DNA from: Larix sibirica
Taxonomy: Eukaryota; Streptophyta; Pinopsida; Pinales; Pinaceae
Direction of reading: 5' to 3'
Assembly (NCBI GenBank): GCA_004151065.3
Contig: NWUY0300000301.1
Span: forward strand, 41,250-64,863
DNA: 23,614 bases
The notes under the pieces were generated by a model, which saw only the letters and a list, made by a program, of their open reading frames with translations, was not told the origin of the DNA and did no database searches. Below, one piece after another: positions 10,305-20,269 of this stretch; position 1 is the first letter of the stretch, and each line of letters begins with the position of its first letter. The translations under genes were made by a program, and so were the position numbers.

Positions 10305-13300
10305 TTACTTTCCGGAAGGAATTCTATAATAAGGAATCTGGATTCTTTCATAGACATTTTGGTCGTTCACCAGGATGCCACAATTTAAGCTTGCTCCTTT
10401 GTTGGCCATTAAATCCGCCTGCTGATTGTGTGTTCTCAACACATGGAGGAAATTGATAGATTTAAATTCATTAACAATACATTTAAGTAGATAGTGTGTC
10501 TTATTAGACGGATTCTTACGGTTCTTCATCAGGTTTCTTGCTTCTCTTGTGACCATTAGCGAGTTGCCAATAACCACCAACTCTTTAATGCCAATGGTCC
10601 TTGCTAATTCCAGGTCCTTGATTAAGGCTAACCATTATGCGCCATTGTTTGTTTTTCTTCCAATTCCCTAGGCATACTCCTTCTGCTTGTTCCCCTTAGA
10701 GTCATAAATAAATCCACCCGCACCTGCCAACCCAGGGTTTCCCTTTGAGGCTCCGTCGAAGAACAGAGAGCTGCAACCAAGGTTCTTCCTCCAACTTTGA
10801 AAATCCAATGAGCTCATTCTTAATTGCTAATTCAATGATCTAGGTATTTTGTGGGGCTTGATCCAGGTGAGCAAGGGGGAGGGCACAAGAAAATCAGAAA
10901 CCCAAGCTCTTTCCTCCACCGGTAAGGGTTCTTTGTTTATATTGTACATCCCCCTCGTGGATAATGCTTCCACCCAGAGAGATTTTGCAGAAGAAAGAAC
11001 TTTGCTCGGACTTGAGTTTTTTCCTTCAAAAAATTCTTTATTTCTCGCTATCTAGATCTTCCAGCAAATGTATTTGGGAAGAGCTTCCCAGGATTTAGCG
11101 AAATCAGGTTTCTGAGAGAGGGATCCATGGTAGTAGTCTTTCCAGCAAGCAAATAGATCGTTCCAGTTAGTTGGCAGGGTTAAATTAAAATGCAAACCAT
11201 GAAGAGCACGAAACCATACATCTTGAGAAAATTTGCATTCCAGGAAGACGTGTTCAAGAGATTCTTCTGATTATTTGCATAGGATACATTGCAAGGGTCC
11301 TTCGATCCCTCTTTTCCTCAGGTTCTCAGCTGTTAGTGTTTTGCGATGAGCAAGGATCCATAAAAAAGTGTTGATTTTTGGCATACCATCCTTACACTAG
11401 ATTTTGTTCCACTTTTTGCTGCTACTCATGAGACCAGAGATTAATCGATAGCCTTCTTTAACAGAGTAGGAGCTCGATTTTCCCCAATCCATTCTATCTT
11501 TAATATTTTGATGCACTGGAGCAGATACTTGCAGCATATAGAGAAATGTGTTGTAGCCTGCTAGGAGATGATTCGGTATCTTCAAGTCCTTCCATCCAAC
11601 CCATCTTCCGTTAAGAGCCCAGGATGACATATAAAAAAGAGTGGATATATTTAACTGATCTAACGAATGCTTGAGGTCAGAGAACACCGACAAGAAGTTA
11701 GCAGGGGAGGTGGGCCCTAAAATGTCTTGCCATATCTTTATCTGTTTTCCACATCCTGGAATCCAACCAAGATTGTCTTGGATGATATACGCAGCCTTCT
11801 TACATAGGTCCCATATTGGAGTTCCACTTCTGTTTAGGTCAATCTCATCCACACATCTTCTTCTTGACCCTTTCAAATATTTTCTCTATAATATTTCCTT
11901 CCACGAAGCTTTATCGCCAGAAACAATTCTCCACAGGATTTTTGCTCCAAGAGATAGGTTCATTCGATTCGGATCTCTAAGCCCAACTCATCCACAATCT
12001 TTTAGGCTGCAGACTGTCTCCCATTTAACCAAATGAAATTTTTTAGTATTGTTGGATTTGCCTCCTTTCCACATAAACTTTCTAATTTCTCTTGTGATGT
12101 CTAGCAGAATTCTTTTTGGACCTAAGGAGATCGAGCAAGCATAAATTGGGTAAGCCAAGAGAACATAATTGATGAGAACTAGCTTTCCTGCTGGATTGAG
12201 CCATCTTGTTCCCGAAGAAGTGATTTTATTTTTATCTTGTTTACCAGCCCTTGCCAATCCGATGCCCTTTTTTTTCCTTTGAAAATGGAGATCCTGAGGT
12301 AATTGAACGAAGTCCATGTTACATTCCCTTCGAAACCGAGGATCTTGGCAATTCTTGCAAGAGTCCCATGGGGACAATTACATCCATAAAATTTAGACTT
12401 AGTTGAGTTCACCTTACCATTAAAGGATTTTAGGAAGGTGGATAAAGCCCCCTTGAATCTCTATGCAATGGCAGTGGATGCACCCCCCAATAGAATGGTG
12501 TCATCGGCAAACTGCGCGTGATTGACCACTTTGAATCCTCTAGCAATCTTCAGACCTTTTAGCTCACCCGCACCTTGTAGAGAATGAAGCTTCCTGCTCA
12601 TAGATTCAATGACCAAGAGGTAAAGGAAAGGAGACAAGGGGAAACCTTGTCTAAGACCCCTGGTAGCTTGGAAGAAATTGGTGGGTCTGCCATTCACTAG
12701 CGGAGCAATTTAGGGATTGCTAATACACAGCTTGATCCATCTAACAAATCTCTTGGAGAAACAAAATTTGGACATAATTTCGAAGAGAAAAAAATGAATT
12801 ACTCTATCAAAAGCATTAGCCATGTCCAGTTTGATAGCCATACCTTGTTGCTTTCTTTCCATGATGGAATGAATGGCTTCCTGGACAATGATGATGTTGT
12901 TTAGTATTTGTCTCCCAGCTACGAAGCCTCCTTGAGAGTCCGAGATAAGAGAGGCCATGATTTTCTTCATTCTAGTGGCTAGAATTTTCGAGAGAATCTT
13001 ATACGAGGTGTTGCAAAGAGAGTTTGGCCTAAATTTGTCAATCGTTAGTGGGCTTCTTTCTTTTGGAATCAAGTCCAGAAAGGAAGAATTGGTGGCCCCA
13101 CCAATCTTGTCTTTTTTCCTTGTCCAGTTTAACATTCTTTTTAAGTCCTCTTTGATGATGTCCCACGCTGCTCTATAGAAATTAATGGTGAAAATGTCTG
13201 GCCCAGGGTCATATCTAGATGCAGAGACCAAATTGCCTCTTTGATCTAGAATTCCAGGATTGGTTTTGAGATATATCTATTCTCAAGATCGGAAATAATT

Positions 13301-14586
13301 GAAGGGATTCCAGAAAGGAGATCGACTTGGGTGTCAGGATCGGTCTCATCGGTGTTAGAGTATAGCTCGCAGAAATGATGGAAAACATGATTCTTGATAT
13401 CTTCCTGCCCTGTAATCTTATTCCCATTTCTATCTTTCAACTCTTTTATTGCACTGAAGCCAAGCCTTGCCTTAGTTTGTTTATCGAAGTATTATGTGTT
13501 ACTATCTCCCCCTTTCAGCCATAGCTGCCTAGATTTTTGTCTCCATTATTCTTCCTCTTGCCTTGCAACAATAATAATCTTCTTATTCAACTCCTTTTCC
13601 AGACTCAAAACCGATGTGGTTACCTCTTCCTTCTCCATGCTGGAGTGAAGAGCGTCTAGATCATTTTGAAGCTGAATTTTGTGGAAGCTTGGGCTCTTAA
13701 AAGCGACTTTTTCCCAGCTCTTAAGACCATAATGCACCAATCTTAGCTTTGATTCCCAGATGTAGCTAGGGGAACCATAGCATTGAAGATTCCATGCGTT
13801 TTGAATTATGTCCATAACTTTTTCATCTTGTAGCCAGATGGGATTGAAATGGAAAGGGATTGGACCAATATTTAGAGGGGAAGATAGAGCCAAAGAGATA
13901 GGTTTGTGATCGGAGACAACTAAAGGCAAGGTGAAGGAGGCTGGAAGAAGATCTTTCTGGAGGAAAGAAGAACTTACCAGAAACCTATCGAGTGTTGCCG
14001 CGATGTGGCCAGTGCCCAATATTCTATTGCTCCAAGTATATTTCCTATTTTTCAGAGGAGGGTCCAATAAATCCAGATCTGAGATCAAATCCTCCATCAT
14101 CTGGCCCAAGGGGTCCCTCACTTTCAAACCGCCTCGTTTCTCCACCCACGACTTGGTGGTGTTGAAATCTCCAGCAATAATGAGATCTTTCCCTCGCAAC
14201 TCCACCTTGATTAGAGAGAGATCTCCCCATAAATTTTGCTTGTCCCTATAGTGCGTTGGCCCATATACGTTACAGATAAAGAAAGAGTCGAAATCATCCT
14301 TCCCCTGAATTTTTGTCAGCAACCAGTGAGAGTTTTCTCTAATTGATTTTATTGTGAATTTGTTTGAAAAAAAATAGGCTATTCCTCCTGAAGCTCCTCT
14401 AGAGATTATGGATTTTCCTTGGCAATTCTTCTAGAACAGACGTGAGAGTGCCAATACCTCCACATCATTCATTTTTGTCTCTTGGATTAGCAGTAAGTCT
14501 GGCTTTTCTTATTTGATAATGTCTTTTATAGCCTCCACTTTGATTGATCCTCCCAAACCCTTGCAATTCCAAGAGATGGATTTCAT
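10305..14586 (-). pseudogene. LINE B ORF2 polyprotein, broken (endonuclease-RT-zf-RVT-RNase H)
   Basis: It starts at the ATG in TAATG (14586-14584; MKSISWNCKGLGG). Endonuclease (13546-14586): LLIQETK, AGDFN, TLDRFL and VVSDHKPISL are intact, interrupted by stops including TAG 14431-14433 at an expected Trp. Reverse transcriptase (about 12400-13231): LIPKERSPL, GGFVAGRQILNN, KLDMANAFDRV, GLRQGFPLSPFLYLL, and FADD at 12500-12511. Thumb region follows (about 11990-12412), then the region leading to zf-RVT in 11397-11876 (KEGYRL). The zinc-binding Cys/His set lies downstream in 11200-11330, with stops. RNase H keeps the first Asp (FFDGASKGNPG), but its Glu position is a stop (TAA, 10635-10637) and the GDS site reads GNS (10563-10565). 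The C-terminal part, LHVLRTHNQQADLMANKGA, is open to the stop at 10305. Confidence 0.88.
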
Positions 14587-14588
14587 TA
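14584..14588 (-). promoter_or_regulatory. TAATG stop-start overlap joining ORF1 and ORF2 of LINE B
   Basis: The ORF1 stop TAA (14588-14586) shares its A with the ORF2 ATG (14586-14584). The bases around it differ from copy A (AAGAAATAATGAAATCC against AAAGAATTAATGCTTGCC), but the five-base overlap is kept. The ATG is the first codon of the endonuclease domain. Confidence 0.75.
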
Positions 14589-15932
14589 TTTCTTGTGCAA
14601 TTGTGATCTTGCTCGGGATTTTCCATCCACTTTTGCTCCTCTTGAGTTTTTAGAGATTTGAAGAATATTAGTTTCCTCAAGGATCCTTTGTCTTCCAAGT
14701 TCTAACTCTCTTTCCGCTTCCTGTTCTCTATGACACCTTTGTGATTTTCTTCCTCTGGTGTTCGGGGGTGGGCCTGAATCCTGCATTTCCTGCGATTGGG
14801 AGGAAGAACGCCCAGGAGTGAAGCCCTGCGGAGCGACTTTACTATGCTTTACCATCTCGTCCCAGGAACGTCCCGGCGTTACGGTGCCCTCTGATGCTTG
14901 CTCTATCCTTTCATCTTGAAGAGATGGGGCAGGAATGCTGGCCAATAGAGAGGCCTCTTGATTTCCTTCAACCGAGAGGGTTTCTGTCAATGGGATTTCA
15001 CCTTCTTCCATATTCAGAGACTGAAATTGGTTACTAGTTGAGGCTTCCTTGCCTTCATGAGGTTGCTCCTTATTTTTTTCTGGTTGAGACCCATTTGGTA
15101 AAGGAGCAAGAGGAGGCATTTTTCTTCCCCTTTTAACCTGTTGCCATCCTTCCTCTTGAGTTTTTCCAGGGATTTCGGAGCTACTTTTGGCAGTTTTTAA
15201 CAAAGTGACCATATTCATGGCACTTTTTGCACTTAAATGGAAGTTGCTTGTAGTCTACCTTTTGCAGGTGCTCCCAGCCATCCATGCACATGCTAACAAC
15301 TTATGGTAGACCTTTTTCCAGATCTACCTCCACGCAAATCCTTGCACAAGAGAACAAAGGCCCCTTTGGTTCTGCTTATCAATGAATTTTTCGAGAGAGT
15401 TCCTGATTGCTTGAAGATTTCCATCATTCCATCAGTGCAGCGGAAGATGAGGGAGACAAACCCAAACTGGAACTGCAGAGGGCACGTCCTTTTCTAGTTC
15501 AAAGGCTAAGCTCCACCGGTTTAAGTAAATACCTTGAGGACCCATGAAGTAAGGTCCGCTCTGGAAGATGAGATATCTGTATTGTTTATTTTCAAACAAG
15601 AAAGTAAAAAACACCTTTCCACAAAAGCAATGTTGAAGGCATCCGGAGATCAGAGGCATCTAGTTCTTGTTAACCCAAGAGTCCATAGTTTTTGGCGAAG
15701 GAAAAATCCCAGTAAATTGTCCTATCAAACCTTTCTCACTCAAGGAAATAACTTTCAGTCTTGAAGCGGCTGAGATGATTTGGATACGAGGAGAAACAAC
15801 ATGCTTGACAAACCGGTCGCCAGAATCCAGAGCAGAAGGAGGGGGAGAGGGCGTGAAAGCCACCAAATCTCTGAAAGCCTCATCAAGGAGGCATCGCCGG
15901 TCCTCCGGGCTCAGAGTCAGAGGAGGATCCAT
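14586..15932 (-). pseudogene. LINE B ORF1, RNA-binding gag-like protein, broken
   Basis: An RNA-binding ORF1 like that of copy A. The start chosen is ATG 15932-15930 (MDPPLTLSPEDRRCLLDEAF), matching copy A; an in-frame upstream Met at 15962 is also possible. The DUF4283-like domain runs through LIGQFTGIFPSP, CFCGKVFF and VPVWVCLPHLPLH. It is broken by TAG 15660-15662 at an expected Trp, by a TGA near 15435 at an expected Cys, and by a one-base loss near 15382. The zinc knuckle CKKCHEYGHFVKNC (about 15190-15235) is a complete CX2CX4HX4C, but is followed at once by TAG and a shift of two bases relative to copy A. The tail (14586-15140) is open, rich in Pro, Ser, Glu and Gln, with GRSWDEMVKHSK and the conserved basic block PPNTRGRKSQRCHREQEA. 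It ends in the TAATG overlap. Confidence 0.85.
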
Positions 15933-16030
15933 ATTGAAACCATGAGGGGAGGTGCCGAGCAAGCTGCTTGCGGCTACCGAACCCTAGCAGAGCCATCGTA
16001 GAGTCGTGTACACATTGATAATCCATAACC

Positions 16031-16044
16031 AAACAACATATTTT
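16031..16044. repeat. Target-site duplication of LINE B, 5' side
   Basis: AAACAACATATTTT, identical to 10059-10072. It fixes the 5' end of LINE B at 16030. Confidence 0.88.
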
Positions 16045-16930
16045 ACCAACAATCAAAATTCTAATTTACAAGCTTCTTCAATCACAACTGAAATATAAGC
16101 AACATCACAACTGCAATACAATCAATACTAAGTAATTCATGGACCTGCAAATAAAGTGATCATACCAAAGGTGTTGTGGCTAGACGCTTCGAATTGCAAT
16201 ATGCCTAGATCCCCTCCATTGGAAAATATTTGTGCAATGCAAAGTTCAGTAAATGATAATCAAAGTAACTACCACAGTCTACAATTAATCAAAGGCAATT
16301 TGTATTAAAATATAACCCATTATCTTTTTTATTGAGTGGCTTGGACTTGAACTTTCGAATATTTTCCAGCTCTTCTTTCTCCAATTATTTTGTGCTTCTT
16401 ACCTTGAAATATTCAACAAGAATTATATTTGGATGGATATTTCATGAGCATGAGACTCCTTTTATTTGAGGTCTTTATATTTCATAAATGGAAATGCTTG
16501 CATTGGATTTGGGCATTCTGATGTCCAAGTGAATATTAAAAGGAAATTTCAACAACAACTATGTCCATTCAGAAAAGGTCAAATAAATCTTATGATATGC
16601 AATAAAATCCTATACCCATTGGCCAAAAAAAATAAAATCTATGGACTAATATTTCATTCAAATTTGAAATGGCTTCATGTATATTTAATTTACTTGGCTA
16701 TTGATCACCAACTCCACTTATATCCTAGACAAAAGAAAATTTAATCATCAAATTAAAAAAAAAAATCCAATCGACACATTTAAATAAAGATGGTACTTGT
16801 GCTTTCAGGTCATCTTCTCAGTTATGTCATTGCCATGTGTGCATTGAGCCAACATTGTATGTACCAAAATGTTTAGTTATGCCCTCCAAGAATGAGAACA
16901 CGACATGTAACTAGAGTCACATATATGAAT
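16045..16930. other. AT-rich spacer between LINE B and the CACTA element
   Basis: No gene recognised. A 92-codon plus-strand frame at 16466-16744 is Lys/Asn/His/Tyr-rich with no motif, and is probably chance. Poly(A) runs occur near 16625 and 16755. Confidence 0.5.
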
Positions 16931-16945
16931 CACTAGTGCAAAGAG
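16931..16945. repeat. Candidate CACTA terminal inverted repeat
   Basis: CACTAGTGCAAAGAG starts with the family signature CACTA. It lies a short distance beyond the stop of the TNPA-like gene, where the element's 3' end is expected. The first eight bases, CACTAGTG, are a palindrome. Other CACTA strings nearby (for example CACTAAATAAT near 16986) are possible alternatives or subterminal repeats. Confidence 0.4.
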
Positions 16946-17510
16946 TTTAAATTTATATATGCATGTAAAGTCACATTAATTAACAACACTAAATAATATA
17001 AAGTATAAACATATATAATTTGAACCACATAAAAAGTATATAAAAAGTCAAGTACTACAATATATAATTTGAGTTTCTAACTGAATATCCACTAATTCTT
17101 AAAACGTGATTATTATTGATCAAGTACTAGTACATGACAAAAATCCATCACTAGTCCAAACTCCCAACAACAACATCAAGAACATACTCAATGACATCGA
17201 GCTTTGTAACAAGAACATGAAAACAATACATTGATGAATTTTCCAAATACTTCTTTGGCCACTAAGTGAAACTCCCTTCCTTCGCCTTCGAACGACTACA
17301 TCCATCTAATTTATCTTCATATGGAAGGGGGATGTTACTTGTGACCTTAATGATATTTACATCTGCATCTTTATTACTTAGTGCCACTTCGTGGATCAAA
17401 GAAAGTGAGTGAATTTGTCCAATGCTAACAATAGCACTGTCACATGGATCCAATACTTTAACTTTGTCACTTACCTGGAGCACTTCATGTCCTACTCCAA
17501 TTAATGTGCT

Positions 17511-17612
17511 CTGTAAAAAAAAAAAAGTATACATAAATATTAGAAAAAAATGATCACAACTTATTCTAAAAACATACATAGTTATTGAAATAACGAAATG
17601 GTATGCACTTAC
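17511..17612 (-). other. Intron of 102 bp that stays open in frame
   Basis: On the minus strand GTGGTAAGTGC gives a strong donor, and a T-rich tract ending TTTACAG gives the acceptor. The length is a multiple of three and the intron has no stop in frame, so a naive frame reads straight through it (a hydrophobic Phe/Ile/Tyr-rich insertion). The spliced reading joins IDYV to STLIGVGHEVL, which fits the TNP1-like domain better. Confidence 0.7.
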
Positions 17613-17970
17613 CACATAGTCAATATTTGAAATACAAGCAGGGGTTGTAGGCACTGATTGGAAATTTTCATGCGCATCAATGTTGACATATTTTAGATTT
17701 TTTGCAATAACGTCTTTCCCTTTAATAATCTGCATGTGATTTCATCATGTACAAATCAAATATTACTCTTTCATATCCAACTAAAAGCAAATCAAAGTTT
17801 ATAGTTGTAGCGGAGTTTCTCTTTTTCTATGACATTTTAATAAAAAGTTGAAGTATTGGTCAAGAATCAAAGTTTATAGTATGCGTAGAGCATCCTTAAG
17901 AATTGTACTAAACATATCCATTCAAGTAACAAAAGCTCATTAAGTTATTTAAGGAGGCATGTAACAACAA

Positions 17971-19933
17971 CTCCTTGAGTTATTTAAGGAGTTATTAAGG
18001 TTTTCTAGACTTTTTTTGTTGAGGCTTCATGTATGATCTATAATGAGAGGAAATATTTTGTTTATTTCATGAATATGGACCAGGACTCCATTGATTGGAT
18101 TTGTACACAGTTTGATTTTTCCATGGTTGATATTCAAACTGGTCTTAAGTATTTAGGTTTTGTTTTGAAGCCAAATGCACATAAAAGAAGGGATTGGGCT
18201 TGGCTTATAGGTAAGATCGAGAAAATATTATTATTATGGTGCAACAAATGGTTATCTAGAGGGAGACGCCTGATTCTGATGAAAACTGTCTTAGAAGCCA
18301 TCCCAATGTACTGGGTGTCTTTGGCCTATGTATCAACAAGTATATTGGATCAAATTAGGAAGTTGAGTAATAAATTCTTATGGAAGGGAGGTCAAGAGGG
18401 TAACTCTTTCCATTGGGTTTCCTGGAATAAGATAGCCTGGCCAAAAGAAATGGGTGGATGGGGTTTAAAGAACCGTCATTGTTTTGCCAAGGCCTTAGCT
18501 GCCAAAGGATTTTGGATAGTTTTGAAAGGAGAGGGATTATGGGTGATAGTTGTACACCAAAAATATATTTCTCCATAACTATTTAGGAATGGTTTAGAAG
18601 TAGAGAAAATCTACTATAAATGTTTCATTTATGTGGAACGTTGTGATATTGGCTTTGAAGTTATAGGGGATTGGCTGGAATGGAGTGTTGGGAATGGAAG
18701 GAAGGTAAGAATGGGACATGACCCGTGGATTGGATGTGGTGGGGCTCTTAGGATTCCTTTAGCTATGGTATAATATTTGAGGGATCATCGATATGTCTTT
18801 CTAGAGCAGATTGGGGATCCATTCAACTCAAGTGTTATGATACAAGAATGGTTAAAGGTTGAAGATCTGGGGTTTGAGAATGAGGTGGAAAAAATTAATT
18901 GGGCTAGGTATACAAAGGCTCTCCAAGATAGTCATGTTAGAATGGTGTTCATAGACGATGTTTTTATATGGCCTAGGAGTGCTACAAGAGGACATTATAC
19001 CCCCAGGATTGGATAGAAGGTCATCAGGGAAGAAGAAGATGTACCTCAATTAAGATGGTGGTCCATAGCTATCCGATAGTATAAGTTCCCTTTAAATTCA
19101 AATTTTGTAATATGGTTGGCCCTTTCTAAAATGGTCCATGTATGGGACAACATGCTTAAAAAATTTAGGTGTGGACTTGGTAGATGTCCTCTTTGCAAAG
19201 ATAGTGGTGAGAATATTGATCATCTTTTTATCTTTTGTTCTTATATTAGAATGACGTGGGAATATGTTTCACAGGTTTGTGGTATACAATTTACTTAGGT
19301 AGGAGACGATCTAGAAGGAGGAATGGAGACTTGGACAAATAATAAAGTCTTTAAGGATTATTTGGCTTTACATGTTATTCTCATATGGGGGTTTGGATCT
19401 CAAAAAATAAATTCATTTTTGAGGATACTCGTATTTCTCCCACAATCTATGCTTTTAAAGGTCTTGTTATTATAATACATTTCCCATAGGGTGAAGAGAA
19501 ATAGAAAGAAAGGAGGATAGTAGTGGAGTTAATTGACAGAACTGGATGTTGGTTATACTTAGATGGTGCCTCTCAGGGTACACTAACTCAAGGACGGGTA
19601 GGTGTTATTCTATATATAGATATATATAATTCTCACCGGATCAAGTTTTCAACAGGTTTTGGGAATAGTACTAATAATAAAGCAGAGTTAATTGCACTAA
19701 AGCTTCCTCTGGGGTTGGCTAATATGAAGGGTGTACATAATTTACAGGTTTTGGGGGATTCCAAATTAATTATTGATTGGATGGGGCAGAGGATATCCCC
19801 AAGAAAATTATTGCTCAAGCCCATTTATGAAGAGATATATAGAATGGTTGGGTTGTTTCAAGAAATACAATTTGAGCACATCTATAGAGAAAGGAATCAA
19901 ATGGCAAATCAATTGTCAATGTCTGGACTATAG
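17971..19933 (+). pseudogene. LINE C ORF2 remnant (RT thumb, zf-RVT, RNase H)
   Basis: The open stretch 18033-18578 is the region after the RT active site: LKYLGFVL, WCNKWLSRGRRLILMKTVLEAIPMY in pieces, NKFLWKGG, WNKIAWPKEMGGWGLKN. Frames then continue with stops (18577, about 18770, 19014) through the zf-RVT region (19116-19298), which keeps CPLCKDSGENIDHLFIFC. After a frame break the RNase H domain (19523-19933) reads WLYLDGASQG, NNKAELIAL and LQVLGDSKLIIDW, so the first three catalytic acids are present. The last site is ERNQMANQLS, with Asn (AAT, 19907-19909) where the family has Asp. The catalytic RT core and everything upstream are missing. Confidence 0.85.
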
Positions 19934-20240
19934 GTTGGAGTGGGTACTTGGAATCGATGGGAGATCAAGAATGATACACTGACAGAATGTGATCCAGGAC
20001 CACATCGAGGATAAAGTCAAAAGGGCCACAAGAGGATCTACAAAGTTTTCTTATTTTTTGAGGTTACATTTTTTTGATAATAGGATGGAAATTTTTGTAG
20101 CTATTATGAATCATATGTACAAGATGATTATATATTTATGGTTATCACTTAATATTTTGTTATTTTTTGTGCACATGACATACAAATATGTCAATATGTA
20201 ATATTTACATGGTAGTAAGGCCTTTTGGTCTATGTACAAG

Positions 20241-20269
20241 ATAGCCTTTTTTCAATATAAATAGGCTAT
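20241..20269 (+). repeat. Hairpin near the 3' end of LINE C
   Basis: ATAGCCT (20241-20247) pairs perfectly with AGGCTAT (20263-20269) across a 15-base loop, about 20 bases before the A run. Some LINEs use a 3' stem-loop as the reverse transcriptase recognition site; that role here is inference. Confidence 0.55.

Larger units (their letters stand above)
10073..16030 (-). mobile_element. LINE copy B, near full length, with poly(A) and 14-bp TSD
   Basis: A minus-strand LINE of about 5.96 kb, flanked by the perfect 14-bp duplication AAACAACATATTTT. On its own strand it has a leader of about 100 bases, ORF1, a TAATG overlap, ORF2, about 230 bases of 3' UTR and a short A run. The presence of ORF1 from its first Met to a poly(A) tail inside matching duplications shows a single insertion without major 5' truncation. 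Scattered stops and frameshifts make it inactive. It is closely similar in layout and protein sequence to LINE A, but is better preserved in the zinc knuckle, endonuclease and the FADD motif. Confidence 0.92.

Noticed and set aside
11671-12036. 121-codon plus-strand frame over LINE B
   Set aside because: Antisense shadow of LINE B ORF2 (the region between RT and zf-RVT).
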